Assembly (NCBI RefSeq): GCF_000455125.1
Contig: NZ_AUWR01000011.1
Coordinates: 99,087 to 163,086 of the forward strand
Length of the DNA stretch: 64,000 bases
Direction: 5' to 3'
Source of the DNA: Mycobacterium sp. UM_WGJ
GTDB lineage: Bacteria > Actinomycetota > Actinomycetes > Mycobacteriales > Mycobacteriaceae
Both the position numbers and the translations under genes were made by a program. Positions 54,564 to 64,000 of this stretch are shown piece by piece (position 1 is the stretch's first letter; each line of letters opens with the position of its first letter). Below the pieces are notes generated by a model. The model searched no databases. It was not told the origin of the DNA and saw nothing but the letters and a program-made list of their open reading frames with translations.

Positions 54564-55301
54564 ATGGCTGACCAATGGCTAGTGTTTTTCGACAGTGGGA
54601 GCCTTCTTTTGAACCTTGGGCAGATTGACCGCGAAACCGATGTGCCGCCCTTTCAGCAGATCGCGGATCTGCTTCGGCGCGCGATTACGTCGCGCCAACT
54701 AGCCTCGGGCGAGCGACTGCCGACAGAAACGAAGCTGGCAGAGCATTTCGGCGTGGCAAGGATGACCGTTAGGCGAGCGGTGCGAGAACTTCGTGCTGAA
54801 GGGCTGCTCGTATCTGCCGCCGGTCGCGGAGTGGCTGTCCGTCCTGCGTCCGGAATTAGAGAGGTATGGCCGCAAGAACCGGGCTACCCGTCCGAGGCAA
54901 CGCCCCAGGATTTCAACGCTTGGGGAGACGTTGCACCGCTCATCGCCCAGGCCGAGAACATTCGCACGCGTCTCTACACGTTGTCAGGGGACCTGTCTGA
55001 ATTGGGACTACTGGTAGGTGATCCGGTCGTGGTGGACAAGCTGATACGGACACTCGCAGGTATCAGCTTGGCGCAGGAAGACGTTCTCGGTTCTTTAGCC
55101 GTTCGTCTCCACGCGCACCTTTTGGACCCTGAGCGCCGACTCGAGGTTTTTGGTGCGATGGAGGCTGCGCGGCGGGCTCTTTCAGAGGCTTGCGGTGCTG
55201 CCCAATCTGCATCAAAGACATTGCGAGAGTGTACTTCTTCTCAACCGAGTTTGCCGTCAGTCAATTCATCTGGTCCGTCGTCGCACCACATCGACGACTA
55301 G
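54564..55301 (+). CDS. GntR family regulator (KorSA-like)
   Basis: A 245-residue regulator with an N-terminal GntR winged helix (PPFQQIADLLRRAITSRQLASGERLPTETKLAEHFGVARMTVRRAVRELRAEGLLVSAAGRGVAV). Its C-terminal part is helical and not a recognisable UTRA or FCD domain. ATG 54564 is preceded by GGTGGG; ATG 54546 is also possible. Placed divergent to the transfer operon, it fits KorSA of pSAM2, which represses pra and so holds the element silent. Its end faces the defence block in a 14-base convergent gap. Confidence 0.8.
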   Translation: MADQWLVFFDSGSLLLNLGQIDRETDVPPFQQIADLLRRAITSRQLASGERLPTETKLAEHFGVARMTVRRAVRELRAEGLLVSAAGRGVAVRPASGIREVWPQEPGYPSEATPQDFNAWGDVAPLIAQAENIRTRLYTLSGDLSELGLLVGDPVVVDKLIRTLAGISLAQEDVLGSLAVRLHAHLLDPERRLEVFGAMEAARRALSEACGAAQSASKTLRECTSSQPSLPSVNSSGPSSHHIDD

Positions 55302-55315
55302 CTTGACGGCGGAGA

Positions 55316-55645
55316 TCATCGGCGCACTTCCCTGACCGGACTCGATGCCTCCAGTTCGCGCCAGCCGGGGACAAGGGCAGTCATCATCGCAGTAAAGGCT
55401 TTGCCGTGGGAGCGGTAGCGCAGATGAAGCAGTTCGTGGACGACGACGTAGTCCTGGAAAGCCACCGGCATGTTGATGAGGTCCTGCGCCAACGTGATCA
55501 CACCGTCGGGCGCGCACGAACCCCACTTCGTCGTCTGTTCGGCGATGACAATGCGCGAGGGATTCACTCGAATCTTGGTCGCCCACGCCATCGCCTTGCG
55601 GGTGAGAGCTTGGTCGGCGGTAAGTGTCATCTTTGGCCTTGCCAT
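55316..55645 (-). CDS. M48/DUF45-family metallopeptidase linked to type I restriction
   Basis: A 109-residue zinc-peptidase-type protein. It keeps the signature EQTTKWGSCAPDGVITLAQDLINMP and the HExxH site HELLHLRYRSHGKAF, with a following His as third ligand. This is the YgjP/DUF45 pattern but only its core. Its ATG overlaps the HsdR stop (ATGA), so it is the last gene of the restriction operon. Proteins of this type often sit beside hsdR; whether they process HsdR or another protein is not known. Confidence 0.8.
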   Translation of the reverse strand: MARPKMTLTADQALTRKAMAWATKIRVNPSRIVIAEQTTKWGSCAPDGVITLAQDLINMPVAFQDYVVVHELLHLRYRSHGKAFTAMMTALVPGWRELEASSPVREVRR

Positions 55646-58590
55646 CAGACCTTCTCCAGCACGTTCATCACGTTGTCGATGATTTCAGCGCAGGAACTCG
55701 CAGGAACCTGGCTGCCCAGCAGGGGTTTGTAGAGTCCACTGCGCAGGCGGCGTCGCTCGTCGGGGTTCTGCCGCCAGTGCGGGAACTGATCAACCGCCAC
55801 CTCGATGCTCACCGCAATCCTCTGGATGTCGACGTGCAGCCCACTCAACGCTTGCTCGGCCCGCAGTGCCGAGTAGATGCCGAGGGCACGATCTGACAGT
55901 CCGCTCTGCTCAGCGAACTCACGCAGTCTGCCCTTCTCCTCCGCAAGCGCCTTCAGTTCATCTAGCGCGGCTAGGCCGTTGATCTTGCGCTCTTCGAGAT
56001 TTTCAATGACGCGGTCGGCCTTCTCCTTGATGCTCTGGAGCGCCACCGCAGCCGCCGGGTTGTCGTCCATCTCCTTGCGTAAGCCGCGCAGCAGGTTGTA
56101 CACCTTCTCCTCGGGCGGCTCGTCGTCGTTGTCCAGTGCTTCCAACGTTGGCACGTCGAATGTGGCGATCTTGGTGAACCGACCGAGCCTTTCCTGGGTC
56201 GCGGTCTCCTCGATCAGGCGCTTCGTCTTGTGCTCCAGATCTGCAGTGAAACCGGTCGCCTCAGAGAGGGCGGCGCGCACCACCGCGTACAGGACCGACA
56301 GGCGCTTGTACGTCGCGATGTGATCGCGCAGTTCCGCTGACGGGGAGAGGATCTCCCACAACGCCTCGATGTCCCGGTAGTCGTCGAAGAACTTCTTGCG
56401 CTCACTCTCCGCGACGAACTTGCCGTAGATGAGGCTCTCCAACTGCTCGTCGCCACCTTGGTTGCCGGCGACCTGTAGGTACTCGGTGGAAGCGGCGTCG
56501 ATCTTCACCAGCAGGTCCGCCATCAGTACGTCGAGGTCTTCCAGTGCTCCTTCGACGTCCGCGGAATCGAAACGCAGTGCCTTGTGAAGCTCCTTCAGGA
56601 TGCCGACGAAGTCGACGACGAGACCTACCTTCTTCTGCACACCCTCGTTGTCGACGTACGGCCGGTTCACGCGCGCGAGAGCCTGCAGTAGGACGTGGTC
56701 GCGCATCGGCTTGTCCAGGTACATCGCATACAAGATCGGCGCGTCGTAGCCGGTCAACAGTTTGTCGGTGACGATGAGGATCTTGGGTTGCTGGCCAGTC
56801 TTCTTGAACTGCCGCCGCACCTCTTTCTCGCGGTCGTCGGAAAGCTGGAGCTCATGCACGTCGGGACGGTCGACGACATCGCTCGCATTTTTGCTGTAGA
56901 CCACCTCGGACCACTCGGGCGGCAGCAATTCATCAAGTGCGCGCTTGTATTTCGCACACGTCTCGCGGTCGACCGCGACGAGAAATGCCTTGTACCCCAG
57001 TGGGTCTACGTTCTCCTTGAAGTGGTTCGCGACGAACTCAGCCACCTGCGTCACGCGGCTATCAGAGCCCAGGAAGGTGCGCAGTCCGACGGCTCGCTGC
57101 AGTACCTTGTTGAGTTCGTCGATGTCGGTGACGGCCTCGTCGGAGGCAAGGGCGTAGAACTGCTCGTCTAAATCCTCTGGCGCCATGGACATCGACGACG
57201 GCGCCAGCATGTACTTGATCGGCAGGGTGGTCTCGTCGTCGATTGACTCGATGATCGAGTACTTGTGCAGGTGGCCCTTTTCGTCCTGCGATCCGAAGAT
57301 CTGGAACGAATCAGAAGTGTTTCCCTGCGTCCCCCTGACCGGTGTGCCGGTGAAGCCGATGATCGTGGAGTTGGGCACTGCCGCCATGAGGTACGAGCCC
57401 AGGTCAGCGGCAACTGAACGGTGTGCCTCGTCGATGAAGACGAAGACGTTGTCCCGATTGGAGCTGTCCTTCCGGATCGTCTCGAACTTGTGGATCATCG
57501 ACACGACCAGTCCACGGAAGTCGGAATCGAAGATGTCCTGCAGGTCATCCCTGCTGTTGGCGCGCCGAACCGGGATGTCGTTGGCCTGCATCTCACCGAG
57601 CAACCTATCGACCCATTCTTTGAGCTGGCCCTCGAGTTCGGTCCGGTCAACGACGAGGATGACGGTTGCGTTCTTGAAGCGGTTCTTCTGAGTGAGGATC
57701 AGCTGCGCTGCTGTCAGCAAGGTGAAGGTCTTGCCCGAGCCTTGCGTGTGCCAGATCAGCCCCCGGTTCTTCGCTGGGTCGGCACACCGTTCGACCACCG
57801 CATCGACTGCACCGCGCTGGTGCTCGCGAAGGACCGATTTCTTCGTCTCGCCGTCTTCAATGTAGAAGAGCACCCACTCGCGCAAAGTGCGCAGGAAGTC
57901 GTGCGGTTCGAAGAACGCCCGCACGGCGTCGCAGTAGGTCTCGTCGCTCGTGTGCTTCCACTTGAAGAGCATGCGGCGGTTGATGTTCCACGTGACGCCG
58001 TACCAGTAGTCGATCAGGTGCGTCTCGTTGTGGAGCTGCGCCTGAGCCACGATCTCTGGCGTCTCCTTCTCGTAACGCCGGAGTTGGGTCACCGCCTTGG
58101 TCAGTGCGTCGCGGTCCTTCGGGTTCTTGTGCTCGACGATCGTGACCGGGATGCCGTTGACGACGAACATGACATCCGCGCGGTTCCCCTTTGTCCGGGC
58201 CGGCGGCTCGATCTTCCACTCCCACGTGACGTGCAGGGCGTTCTCGTGGGGTACATCGAATTCGACAACCTGGACCGGGCGTTGGCGCTGTTCGTTCTCG
58301 TCGTGCCACTGGCGTTCTCCTCGGAGCCAACGCAACACCTCTCGGTTGCCCTCGATCGTGGCGGGCAGCGCTTCAATGCTCTCGACGATCGCGCGGGCCT
58401 GATCCTCGGTCAGCCACGGGTTGAACTGCCGGAGTTTCTTCTCAAGGACCTCGGGGAACAACATGTTCGCCCGACCACGACGCATGCCCTCGGCTTCCTC
58501 TGGCGCGAGTTGCACCCAGCCGACGCTTGAGGCGTGCGTCACCATCGGGAACTGCACCGACTTAGCCTCGGAGATCTTGATCTGGCTCAT
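55645..58590 (-). CDS. hsdR: Type I restriction enzyme R subunit
   Basis: A 981-residue HsdR. The N-terminal nuclease shows the PD-(D/E)xK residues Asp139, Glu153 and Lys155 ([22 protein letters not shown]). The helicase motor has Walker A GSGKT (284-288), DEAH (387-390 in FIDEAHRS), [20 protein letters not shown] and [11 protein letters not shown]. The C-terminal helical region (about 830-981) would contact the methylase. The enzyme moves DNA and cuts it at a distance when the recognition site is unmodified. ATG overlaps the HsdS stop. No frameshift or lost motif is visible, so it appears active. Confidence 0.95.
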   Translation of the reverse strand: MSQIKISEAKSVQFPMVTHASSVGWVQLAPEEAEGMRRGRANMLFPEVLEKKLRQFNPWLTEDQARAIVESIEALPATIEGNREVLRWLRGERQWHDENEQRQRPVQVVEFDVPHENALHVTWEWKIEPPARTKGNRADVMFVVNGIPVTIVEHKNPKDRDALTKAVTQLRRYEKETPEIVAQAQLHNETHLIDYWYGVTWNINRRMLFKWKHTSDETYCDAVRAFFEPHDFLRTLREWVLFYIEDGETKKSVLREHQRGAVDAVVERCADPAKNRGLIWHTQGSGKTFTLLTAAQLILTQKNRFKNATVILVVDRTELEGQLKEWVDRLLGEMQANDIPVRRANSRDDLQDIFDSDFRGLVVSMIHKFETIRKDSSNRDNVFVFIDEAHRSVAADLGSYLMAAVPNSTIIGFTGTPVRGTQGNTSDSFQIFGSQDEKGHLHKYSIIESIDDETTLPIKYMLAPSSMSMAPEDLDEQFYALASDEAVTDIDELNKVLQRAVGLRTFLGSDSRVTQVAEFVANHFKENVDPLGYKAFLVAVDRETCAKYKRALDELLPPEWSEVVYSKNASDVVDRPDVHELQLSDDREKEVRRQFKKTGQQPKILIVTDKLLTGYDAPILYAMYLDKPMRDHVLLQALARVNRPYVDNEGVQKKVGLVVDFVGILKELHKALRFDSADVEGALEDLDVLMADLLVKIDAASTEYLQVAGNQGGDEQLESLIYGKFVAESERKKFFDDYRDIEALWEILSPSAELRDHIATYKRLSVLYAVVRAALSEATGFTADLEHKTKRLIEETATQERLGRFTKIATFDVPTLEALDNDDEPPEEKVYNLLRGLRKEMDDNPAAAVALQSIKEKADRVIENLEERKINGLAALDELKALAEEKGRLREFAEQSGLSDRALGIYSALRAEQALSGLHVDIQRIAVSIEVAVDQFPHWRQNPDERRRLRSGLYKPLLGSQVPASSCAEIIDNVMNVLEKV

Positions 58591-59789
58591 GCCGCACTCC
58601 CATCGCTGGCCGGCAGCGCACTCAGGTCGAGGTCACGGACCGAGATTTCACCGGTCATTAGCTTGTGCAGCAACGACTTGAAGAGCTGGTCAAGAACCGC
58701 GCGCTTGCGACGATGCAGGTCTATCTTGCAGTCGAGAGCGTCCAGCACTACTACAATTTCTTGTTGCGTTTCGACGTCCGGCCAGCTAATGACCTCTGCA
58801 TGAAGGAAATTGCGATTCAGTGCGGGGTTGGCTGCACCTGAATCGAGTCGCTTCATATCCACCAACTGGAGGCGGTAGAAGACGAACCTCGGTACGTTGC
58901 CGAGGAAGTCCTTGCTCCATAGTGTCGTGTCGTGGGGCCAATAATCCGACTCGACGTAGTGAACTGTGCCGATCGACCCCTTACGTCCGATGATGACACC
59001 AGGGCCGCTGGCGGCGGCAATATCGTGAAAACTCCTCACCCCGCCAGACGAAACCACAGGGATCGTTCCATTTTCGGCTTGCGAGCGCTTCGTGATGTCA
59101 AAACCCCGCTGGAACTGTGCTAGCTCGCCGAGTGGCCCGACCGTCCAGCTATCGGGAATCAGACCTATCTCGGTCTCCTTCTGTGCCTCGCCGCGCAGAC
59201 CCTGCGAGAATAGGCGCTGCATCGCCGCGGCTTTCAACTCTTCCGTCGTTGCGATGAGACTCTCGTTAAGGCGCCGCGCCTGCTGCACATGTCTGAGTGC
59301 GTCCGCAATCGCCACCTGCTCCCGGAATGGGGGGTGAGGAACCTCGAGAGCCTTGAGCCTTCCCGACGACAAGTTAGGGATCGTGGTCTTGTTGCCGGCG
59401 CCCTCAAAAATTCCTAGCTGCGTGAAAGCGGACTGCAGGAAGTACACGTAGAAGCGCGGATCGACGTCATCTGTTGCCGGGCGAAGACGGTGCAGATGGT
59501 TCTGGAAGGACATCGGCGTTGGGCCACCCTCCCAGATGGCTGCTCGGCCAATTTCGCCGCCCTCGCATACGAGTAGGTCACCGGGCTCGACAAGCTTCGC
59601 CGCCAGTTCGTGCTCGGGAATAGCCATCTTGTCCACTTCGGAGAGATCAATCTCGTCCCAAAGGACATTCGACGTACGTAGGAATGGAACCTTGTTATCA
59701 CCGGACCGTCCTGCTGCCGACATGGTCTTCCCGGCCCCGACGAGGAAGAGTTCACCCAGAGGCTTTGTCGGCCAATCGGTCGCGCTCAC
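58587..59789 (-). CDS. hsdS: Type I restriction-modification specificity subunit
   Basis: A 400-residue HsdS with two target-recognition domains (about 1-150 and 205-350). Each is followed by a conserved helix: [40 protein letters not shown] in the middle and [39 protein letters not shown] at the end. It sets the DNA sequence recognised by the complex, a two-part split site. GTG start overlaps the HsdM stop and its own stop overlaps hsdR. The target sequence cannot be read from the protein. Confidence 0.95.
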   Translation of the reverse strand: MSATDWPTKPLGELFLVGAGKTMSAAGRSGDNKVPFLRTSNVLWDEIDLSEVDKMAIPEHELAAKLVEPGDLLVCEGGEIGRAAIWEGGPTPMSFQNHLHRLRPATDDVDPRFYVYFLQSAFTQLGIFEGAGNKTTIPNLSSGRLKALEVPHPPFREQVAIADALRHVQQARRLNESLIATTEELKAAAMQRLFSQGLRGEAQKETEIGLIPDSWTVGPLGELAQFQRGFDITKRSQAENGTIPVVSSGGVRSFHDIAAASGPGVIIGRKGSIGTVHYVESDYWPHDTTLWSKDFLGNVPRFVFYRLQLVDMKRLDSGAANPALNRNFLHAEVISWPDVETQQEIVVVLDALDCKIDLHRRKRAVLDQLFKSLLHKLMTGEISVRDLDLSALPASDGSAA

Positions 59790-61606
59790 AGCTTCACCAG
59801 CATCTTCGCGAGTGCTTGATCCGTCTGCCGCGCAAGTGCATCCAACTCGTCGAGCTCGGCCAAGAGTTCCTTAATTGAACGGTGGTCTTGGACGCTTGCT
59901 TGCTGAATCCAGCGGCTTGGGCTCAGGTTGTAGTCCGCCTCGGCGACTTGGGCGAGGTCGACGACCGCGACCTGCCCCTCGACTTCCTCTCCGGCGTTGT
60001 AGAGCTTCGCGAGGTCCACGACGTCCTTGTCGGCGAGGTGGTTCTTGGGCTTGCCCTTGGTGGCCCGCTTGCTGGCGTTGAGCAGCGTGATCTTGCCCTT
60101 CTTGGACTCAGGCTTGCGCTTGTTGAGCACGACGATGACACCAGCAGCCGTCGTGTTGTAGAAAAGGTTGTCCGGCAACAGGATCACGCCCTCGATGAGG
60201 TCGTGGTCGACGAACCACTTGCGGATGTTGCGTTCTTTGTCCTCGTTTTTCGAGCCCGAGCCTCGAGTTACGGCACCGGTGTCGAGGACGACCGCCGCAC
60301 GTCCGGTGTCCTTGAGCACCGACAGCGTCTGCTGGAGCCAAGCCCAGTCACCCTTGCCCGACGTTGCGCCGCCGTGCTTGATGAACCGGTCGTACGGGTC
60401 GTCCTCGAAAATGCTCGGGTCAAAAGGCTGGTTCCACATCGGGTTGGCGACGACAAGATCGAACTGGTCGAGTGATCCCGACGACGTGCGGAACTTGGGA
60501 TTGATCATGGTGTCGCCGCGACGAAGGTCGACGTCCATGTCGTGGATGATCGCGTTCATCCGGGCGACGGCGTAACTCTCGGCCTGGAGTTCTTGACCAA
60601 ACAGCTTGAGCGGAACCCTGGCGGTGGGGTCCAGCTCACGTGCGATGAGTTGGAGCTTGATGAGCAGACCGGCCGAACCGCAGGCGTAGTCATGGCAGGT
60701 CTGTCCCGGCTTCGGTCGGAGGATGCGTGCCATGAGGAATCCGACCTCGGTTGGAGTGAAAAACTCGCCTGCACTCTGGCCCGAGCCTTCTGCGAACTTC
60801 CGGAGGAGGTACTCGTATGCGCGGCCTAGGAAATCGGGTTGCACGTCGGCGAGGCCTAGGCGATAACGCGGGTCCGAAAAGGTCTCGACGACGCCATTGA
60901 GCTTGGCGGGGTTGATGTCCCGCTCGCCGTTGCGCTCGGCCGCGAAGTCCACGACGTCGATGACTCCGGCGAGGCTCGGGTTGAATCGGACGACGGCTCG
61001 CACAGCCTTGGTGAGGCGTTCACCGATATCGCGTGGTCGCGTCGATCGGCCGCGCTCGTCGTCGGGCCAGTCGTACTGTGCGCGTTCGCTGATGATGGCC
61101 CAACGTGCCTCGGCCGGGAGGTAGAAGCGGAGCAGGTCGTGGTCGTTGTCCGCGATCTCCAGGGCGATGTCACGGTCGCCGTACTCCTCGGCAAGTCGGT
61201 CGATCTCGTCGTCAAAGACATCGGAGAGGCGCTTAAGGAATAGCAGCGGCAGTAGGTAGTCCTTGAACTTCGGCGCGTCCTTCTCGCCTCGGATCGAGCA
61301 AGCGGCGTCCCACAGCATCTGCTCCATTGGCTTTGTGGTCGGAGCTGCCGGCTTAGCTTGGCGGCCGCGGCGACGGGTGACTACTACGGCATCGGCAACC
61401 GGGGCATCGCTGGGGTCTACGCCAGCTGCTCCTGCCAGAGCGTTGATCTTGGCGAGCTGGGCCCTCTGCGGCTTGCTGGAGCCGCCCTCCCACCTGTTCA
61501 CCGTGGCAAACGAGACGCCCAGACGTTCGGCGAGCTCAGCCTGGGTGAGATTGAGCACGGCGCGGATCGCCTGAAGGAGTGTCGGGATGGTCGAGGGTTC
61601 CGTCAT
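59786..61606 (-). CDS. hsdM: Type I restriction-modification methylase with N-terminal XRE HTH
   Basis: A 606-residue HsdM. Residues 1-60 form an XRE-type helix-turn-helix ([49 protein letters not shown]) joined by a basic linker to the methylase. The methylase part has the HsdM N-domain ([30 protein letters not shown]), [16 protein letters not shown], the SAM motif [13 protein letters not shown] and the catalytic motif NPMWNQPF where most have NPPF. It N6-methylates adenine at the HsdS-defined site. ATG at 61606 (MTEPSTIP); longer frame to 61720 rejected. Candidate self-operator at 61613-61632. Confidence 0.9.
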   Translation of the reverse strand: MTEPSTIPTLLQAIRAVLNLTQAELAERLGVSFATVNRWEGGSSKPQRAQLAKINALAGAAGVDPSDAPVADAVVVTRRRGRQAKPAAPTTKPMEQMLWDAACSIRGEKDAPKFKDYLLPLLFLKRLSDVFDDEIDRLAEEYGDRDIALEIADNDHDLLRFYLPAEARWAIISERAQYDWPDDERGRSTRPRDIGERLTKAVRAVVRFNPSLAGVIDVVDFAAERNGERDINPAKLNGVVETFSDPRYRLGLADVQPDFLGRAYEYLLRKFAEGSGQSAGEFFTPTEVGFLMARILRPKPGQTCHDYACGSAGLLIKLQLIARELDPTARVPLKLFGQELQAESYAVARMNAIIHDMDVDLRRGDTMINPKFRTSSGSLDQFDLVVANPMWNQPFDPSIFEDDPYDRFIKHGGATSGKGDWAWLQQTLSVLKDTGRAAVVLDTGAVTRGSGSKNEDKERNIRKWFVDHDLIEGVILLPDNLFYNTTAAGVIVVLNKRKPESKKGKITLLNASKRATKGKPKNHLADKDVVDLAKLYNAGEEVEGQVAVVDLAQVAEADYNLSPSRWIQQASVQDHRSIKELLAELDELDALARQTDQALAKMLVKL

Positions 61607-61612
61607 GTCTGC

Positions 61613-61634
61613 TATATTTGCATAGTGATATAAC
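61613..61634. promoter_or_regulatory. AT-rich inverted repeat and extended -10 between hsdM and SLATT genes
   Basis: TATAT (61613-61617) and ATATA (61628-61632) form a 5-base-arm repeat directly before the hsdM ATG. TG-A-TATAAC (61626-61634) is an extended -10 for the plus-strand SLATT gene, and AAATAT on the minus strand lies 6 bases before the hsdM ATG, allowing a leaderless hsdM transcript. The HTH of HsdM is a likely ligand. Confidence 0.45.
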
Positions 61635-61707
61635 AAAAACAATCCAGTCAGCCACGGCTGGCCGAGGAAACCTGCGCTCGCCGGCGATGGTTGAAAGGAG
61701 AGGCCGT

Positions 61708-62325
61708 ATGGAAGAGCCAAGGGAAGAGCCTTCAGCGGCGGAAGGCCGCACCGCGCTGTTGCTCGCGCAAGTCCGTGAGTTGTACGGACGCGCTGCGTAC
61801 ACGCACAAAACTCATGAGAAGCAGGCGGACATCTGCTACCGAAAATATTGGTGGCAGCGCCGAGGGCTTGTGGCCATGACAGCGGTTAGCTCGACCGCGT
61901 TCGTGGCGTCGCTCCTCGGTCTGGCAAACGGGGAACAGTGGGCGCCACTGGTCACCTCGTTCATCGGGGTGGTCGTCACCGGGATGAACCTTGGCAGCAA
62001 GAACTTCAAGCACGGCGAGGAGATGCAGCAGCACCGTGACACGGCGGCAAAGGTGTGGGACGTCCGCGAGTCCTACCTGTCCCTCATCGTTGATCTTCAA
62101 GCGGGAGCGTGTTCGATGCAGGAGGGAATCACACGGCGCAACGATTTGCAGGAGCGGTACGTCGCCATCCTCGGTGATGCGCCCCGCACAACCTCAAAAG
62201 CCTACGAGGCTGCGCAGGACGGTTTGAAGAACCGCGAAGACTTGACGTTCTCGGAGAGCGAGATCGACCAGATGCTGCCGGTCCAGCTGCGACAGGGAAA
62301 GCCGGCAGTCGATGAAGACAAGTGA
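61708..62325 (+). CDS. SLATT-domain two-TM protein, predicted CBASS-type effector
   Basis: A 205-residue membrane protein. Two transmembrane helices (about 53-73, [21 protein letters not shown], and 79-96, [18 protein letters not shown]) follow a conserved [20 protein letters not shown] segment and precede a long cytoplasmic helical tail with [30 protein letters not shown]. This is the SLATT architecture, predicted to form a pore or disrupt the membrane on signal. AAAGGAGA 6 bases before ATG 61708 fixes the start; an earlier ATG inside hsdM is rejected. It overlaps the nucleotidyltransferase by 14 bases, so both are made together. Confidence 0.85.
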   Translation: MEEPREEPSAAEGRTALLLAQVRELYGRAAYTHKTHEKQADICYRKYWWQRRGLVAMTAVSSTAFVASLLGLANGEQWAPLVTSFIGVVVTGMNLGSKNFKHGEEMQQHRDTAAKVWDVRESYLSLIVDLQAGACSMQEGITRRNDLQERYVAILGDAPRTTSKAYEAAQDGLKNREDLTFSESEIDQMLPVQLRQGKPAVDEDK

Positions 62326-63598
62326 GATTTTTGAGGGTCTGCTTACGAACCTACAGGTCGATAATGCCGGCACCATCAGTGCCCGCCGCGATGAAATTAC
62401 CAAGGTGCTGAACAAGGAGTTTCGGAACCTCGACAGCTCCAAGGACCATCAGCTCATGGTCGGCTCCTACGGGCGTTTCACGGCAATTCGCGGCATTTCG
62501 GACCTTGACATGCTCTACGTCCTGCCGTCGTCGCTATGGGACAAGTACAACGGAGAGGACGGACCCTCGGATGTCTTGTCGCGCACGCGCGCCGCTATAC
62601 AGGCCCGCTACCCGACGTCCAGTGTGAAGGTTGACAGTCCGGTGGTCGTCGTGGCGTTTCAGAATTTCATGTTCGAGGTACAACCCGTTTTCGAGCAAGA
62701 GGACGGTTCGTTTAAGTACCCGCATACGAAATCGAAGTCCTGGAAGATCACCAAGCCCCGCGAGGAGATCATTGAGACCCGAGACTTCGACAGCATTACC
62801 AATCGCAATTTCCGCAGACTATGCAAGATGGCGCGAGCGTGGAAGAACAAGCACGGCGTAGTCATGGGTGGCCTGTTGATCGACACCTTGGTGTACAACT
62901 TCCTCCAGAAGAACACCGACCACCACTCCGCGGCCGCGGCGGCTTATGCCTTCATGGTCCGAGACTTCTTCAAGTTTCTGTCCGAAGAGGACGACCATGA
63001 CCACTACCAGGCGTTGGGAAGTAAGCAGGATGTGAAGGTTAAGAAGAGGTTCCAGGGCAAGGCAAAGACCGCGTACGAGTTGTGTCTCGAAGCGATTGAA
63101 GCTGACGGTAAGACGACGGCCAACGCTAAATGGAAGAAGGTCTTCGGAAAGCCTGTTCCTGCAGCCGAAACCACCGCGAAGACTGCGAGCGCCTACACGT
63201 TCGACAACACCGAAGAGTTCATCGAGGATGAGTTTCCGGTGGATATTAGATACAACCTGTCCATCGACTGCACCGTCACCCAAGATGGCTTCCGCCCGAA
63301 CACGCTACGCAGCATGCTTGCCCGACAGGTCTGGCTCAGGCCGCAAAGGACGTTGGACTTCACGGTCACGGAATGCGATGTGCCACAACCATACAAGTTC
63401 AAGTGGAAGGTCTTGAATCGCGGCGACGAAGCCGAGAGGCGAAACGAGATTCGGGGTCAGATAATCAACGAGGACAGCCGAACGCATCGTGAATCGACAA
63501 AGTTCCGTGGTGAGCACTACGTCGAATGTTACGCCATCAAGAACGGCGTGATCGTTGCGCGGGACCATATTGAGGTGCCAATCACCACGGCCCCGTAA
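62312..63598 (+). CDS. SMODS nucleotidyltransferase (CD-NTase) with AGS-C sensor domain
   Basis: A 428-residue nucleotidyltransferase. The catalytic loop is Gly51-Ser52 (GSYGRFTAIRGISDLDML) with metal acids Asp64 and Asp66, and a third acid Glu122 in FEVQPVF. A helical SMODS region follows to about 285. Residues 300-425 (FIEDEFPVDIRYNLSIDCTVTQDGF...RFRGEHYVECYAIKNGVIVARDHIEV pattern) match the AGS-C sensor domain. It is expected to make a cyclic oligonucleotide that opens the SLATT effector. No Cap2/Cap3 or HORMA/TRIP13 genes follow, so this is the compact type. Product chemistry unknown. Confidence 0.85.
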   Translation: MKTSEIFEGLLTNLQVDNAGTISARRDEITKVLNKEFRNLDSSKDHQLMVGSYGRFTAIRGISDLDMLYVLPSSLWDKYNGEDGPSDVLSRTRAAIQARYPTSSVKVDSPVVVVAFQNFMFEVQPVFEQEDGSFKYPHTKSKSWKITKPREEIIETRDFDSITNRNFRRLCKMARAWKNKHGVVMGGLLIDTLVYNFLQKNTDHHSAAAAAYAFMVRDFFKFLSEEDDHDHYQALGSKQDVKVKKRFQGKAKTAYELCLEAIEADGKTTANAKWKKVFGKPVPAAETTAKTASAYTFDNTEEFIEDEFPVDIRYNLSIDCTVTQDGFRPNTLRSMLARQVWLRPQRTLDFTVTECDVPQPYKFKWKVLNRGDEAERRNEIRGQIINEDSRTHRESTKFRGEHYVECYAIKNGVIVARDHIEVPITTAP

Positions 63599-64000
63599 AC
63601 CCTAGGCTAAGCCGTCTGCTGGTCGCCACATCGTGGTCACGATCAACGCTGGGATCACTTGCGGCACATTCCAACTTAGATGGCCGAGTCGATTGCGAAA
63701 CCGCTCACGAGGTGACGGGCGCCGGAACCATAGCCGTTGCTCTCATCGGCGGGCTGTGCTGAGTGCCGATATCCGTAAACACGTTGTCTGGCAACAGACG
63801 ACCTCGGCGCGGTCAGTGGTGGCTCACCGAAATTTCGCCGACAACGGCACATCGGGGTCGGTCAATCACCGACCAGGACTTGATGGATGAGCGCTTACTC
63901 TGCTTGGTCAGACGGGTCACGAGCTATCTTCCGCCAGCATCGGCAGCAGGATCTCGGCAACCTCGGTCATCTTGTGCTCTGTTGATCGCGCTCATCGAAA
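63599..64000. other. 402 bases without a supportable gene
   Basis: No convincing gene is seen. An 85-codon plus-strand frame (63633-63890) is Arg/Ser-rich and lacks a ribosome site. The minus strand has a short stretch ending at a stop at 63917-63919 (EHKMTEVAEILLPMLAEDSS) that reads like a coding C-terminus but is closed upstream by a stop near the window edge. The TGTCGGCGAAATTTCGGTGA segment (minus strand, around 63840-63821) looks like the end of an insertion sequence, but this is a visual impression only. Confidence 0.4.

Larger units (their letters stand above)
50886..64000. mobile_element. Putative integrative (AICE-like) element, right end outside window
   Basis: Starting at the tRNA-Phe 3' end there is an integrase, an excisionase-like HTH, a small protein, an FtsK/TraB-type DNA translocase, a Pra-like protein and a GntR regulator, in the style of actinomycete integrative and conjugative elements such as pSAM2. 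Cargo is a type I restriction system and a SLATT/SMODS pair. Codon and base use is visibly less GC-rich from about 55300 on. I saw no second copy of the tRNA-Phe 3' end up to 64000, so the right boundary is unknown; the conjugation and defence parts could also be separate insertions. Confidence 0.65.

Noticed and set aside
59786-61606. HsdM as an inactive methylase because of NPMW instead of NPPF
   Set aside because: The Asn and Pro are kept, the SAM motif is intact, and hsdS and hsdR are complete, so I treat it as a family variant.
63633-63890. 85-codon plus-strand frame after the CD-NTase
   Set aside because: No ribosome site, Arg/Ser-rich composition and no recognisable motif.
50886-64000. 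Second attachment site (repeat of the tRNA-Phe 3' end)
   Set aside because: I read through to 64000 and saw no copy of GGTTCGATCCCGGCCCTGGC, so the element's right end cannot be marked.

Overview
The window comes from a high-GC actinobacterium, almost certainly a mycobacterium in the broad sense. Supporting signs are a mycofactocin-type SDR, an F420-type LLM oxidoreductase, a YrbE/MlaE permease pair, a TIGR00027-type SAM methyltransferase, a perfect KstR-type operator, many GTG starts, and a Lys-Glu-Asp-Phe tRNA cluster. The species cannot be told from sequence reading alone.

Positions 1-50338 are a dense catabolic region for CoA-linked acids. It holds seven acyl-CoA dehydrogenases, five enoyl-CoA hydratase family proteins, four class III (CaiB/BaiF) CoA transferases, three acyl-CoA synthetases, one complete thiolase and one thiolase-like protein with a DUF35 partner. 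It also holds three SDRs, a split B12-dependent acyl-CoA mutase, a lone carboxyltransferase subunit, a P450, two phosphotransferases, a TPP lyase and an amidohydrolase. Genes are chained by ATGA/GTGA/TGATG overlaps into operons: 2770-7476 (+), 7463-9342 (-), 13264-17254 (+), 17271-18855 (-), 22130-28322 (-), 28445-36419 (+), 36482-41977 (+) and 45914-49385 (+). The 2770-5900 part (kinase, SDR, dehydrogenase) resembles the levulinate lva / ACAD10-11 route for 4-hydroxyacyl-CoA. A shared palindrome, GAGAA-N5-TTCTC, occurs perfectly before three operons and imperfectly before two more. One perfect copy lies between a divergent TetR gene (19076-19726) and an enoyl-CoA hydratase, so this looks like one regulon.

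Positions 50388-50885 hold tRNA-Lys (minus) and tRNA-Glu, -Asp and -Phe (plus). Directly after tRNA-Phe begins a putative integrative element: tyrosine integrase, excisionase-like HTH, a small conserved protein, an FtsK/TraB-type translocase, a Pra-like protein and a GntR (KorSA-like) regulator. No replication initiator and no second att site were found in the window.

Positions 55316-63598 are a defence block. A type I restriction-modification operon (HsdM with an N-terminal XRE helix-turn-helix, HsdS, HsdR, plus a DUF45/M48 metallopeptidase) runs on the minus strand. Divergent from it is a two-gene SLATT plus SMODS/AGS-C nucleotidyltransferase unit, which looks like a compact CBASS-like anti-phage system. 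The last 400 bases hold no gene I can support.
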